This document shows positions 28,615 to 28,979 of a stretch of 28,979 nt of DNA, in pieces; the first letter of the stretch is position 1; each line of letters opens with the position of its first letter. Source of the stretch: a virus; IMG/VR virus record IMGVR_UViG_3300045135_000367, positions 1-28,979 of that record. One strand, given 5' to 3'. The notes under the pieces are model-generated. The model saw only the letters and a list, made by a program, of their open reading frames with translations. It was not told where the DNA came from and made no database searches. A program made the position numbers and the translations under genes.

Positions 28615-28779
28615 ATGCCGCTACAGAAGTATCTGTTAGCACAGGTGCGGGGTATCGGCACTAAAATCTCTAGCTTGCGGTTTCAGCTTGATCAGCTTGC
28701 TGTAGCTAGAGACTCTTTTGGTGAGGCGTTAATCAAGGAAGTGGAGGTAGAAAATGTTTCAGAAAGCACTGAAATCTAA
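28615..28779 (+). CDS. 54-residue partial paralogue of the preceding gene
   Basis: This short gene starts at 28615 (MPLQKYLLAQVRGIGTKISS), with GAGG five bases upstream, and ends VSESTEI. Its LRFQLDQLAVARDSFGEAL aligns with ARFNVDQLAFGREAFVNAL of the preceding protein. The DUF6447-type N terminus is missing, so it is either a truncated duplicate or a short helical partner. Its end overlaps the holin-like gene by 26 bases in another frame. No frameshift within the alignable part is seen. Confidence 0.65.
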   Translation: MPLQKYLLAQVRGIGTKISSLRFQLDQLAVARDSFGEALIKEVEVENVSESTEI

Positions 28780-28939
28780 AACCGTACAGTACGGTATCGC
28801 TATCGCGGTGCTATCTGTTTTGCAGGGCTTTGTGGGCTTTATCCCTTCTCCATGGGTGCAAGCAATCATTGGCTGTAGTATTGCAAGCGGAATTGTTATA
28901 CTTAGATTCATTACTACGCAACCTCTAAGCGAGAAATGA
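28754..28939 (+). CDS. holin-like small membrane protein
   Basis: A 61-residue protein with a short basic N terminus (MFQKALKSKTVQYG) and two hydrophobic segments, IAIAVLSVLQGFVGFIP and VQAIIGCSIASGIVILRF, separated by a Pro/Trp turn (SPWVQ). This is a class-II-holin-like hairpin: such proteins form holes in the inner membrane that release the endolysin. The lysis role is inferred from topology and from position at the end of the tail module. No endolysin is visible before the window ends. GGAGG lies seven bases before ATG 28754. Confidence 0.7.
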   Translation: MFQKALKSKTVQYGIAIAVLSVLQGFVGFIPSPWVQAIIGCSIASGIVILRFITTQPLSEK

Positions 28940-28943
28940 CGCT

Positions 28944-28979
28944 ATGGCTATTGACTGGAATAAAGTGATATCGGCAGAA
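28944..28979 (+). CDS. start of a gene cut by the window end
   Basis: ATG 28944 opens a frame of 12 codons (MAIDWNKVISAE) that runs off the window. It follows the holin-like gene after four bases. The ribosome site is weak (GAGA). With so little sequence the product cannot be identified. Confidence 0.5.
   Translation, partial: MAIDWNKVISAE

Overview
This is a segment of a tailed double-stranded DNA phage genome. The right two thirds (about 9793 to the end) carry plus-strand virion genes in the usual order: terminase small and large subunits, portal, a GroES-like protein, scaffold, capsid proteins, adaptor-like proteins, a very large tail fibre with a C-terminal S74 chaperone, and a holin-like membrane protein. 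The left third is an oppositely transcribed early/accessory block. The host is probably a proteobacterium, because two minus-strand promoters match the sigma-70 consensus almost perfectly (TTGACA-N17-TATAAT and TTGACA-N17-TATACT). The gene set resembles uncultured marine phages, but that is from memory of similar proteins. No tape-measure gene is visible, so tail type cannot be settled here.

Left block (122-9282, minus strand). From promoter-proximal to distal: an unknown 183-aa protein and a 60-aa protein, each followed by an identical UUCG-loop terminator; a gene-free, repeat-rich region (7759-8479) that looks like an origin or control region; a chain of small genes from promoter 7820-7848, including a zinc-ribbon protein and a helical protein; then, from a consensus promoter at 6182-6210 with a structured leader, an operon of a DUF3150-like protein, a MoxR/CobS-type AAA+ ATPase, a small Cys protein, and a protein with both an HExxH site and a VWA/MIDAS domain. 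Two unknown proteins, a VRR-NUC nuclease, a small protein and a secreted protein follow. Many of these genes share the leader GGAGAACGACATG, and seven near-identical 17-bp palindromes (TCTATACA-N-TGTATAGA) punctuate the block.

Intergenic 9283-9792 holds the divergent start of the two arms, with a 23-bp version of the palindrome and a duplicated promoter-like element upstream of the terminase genes.

Right block (9793-28979, plus strand). The head genes end at a strong terminator after the major capsid protein (17961-17987). A promoter-like sequence overlapped by an 18-bp inverted repeat follows and probably restarts transcription for the connector, tail and lysis genes. This second part is dotted with very small Lys/Cys/Gly-rich proteins and one free-standing HNH endonuclease gene that appears to have been inserted at the 3' end of one of them. 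The window ends inside a gene that starts at 28944.

The most interesting items are the phage-borne MoxR-VWA-DUF3150 operon, the repeated palindrome and leader cassette, and the iteron-like intergenic region.
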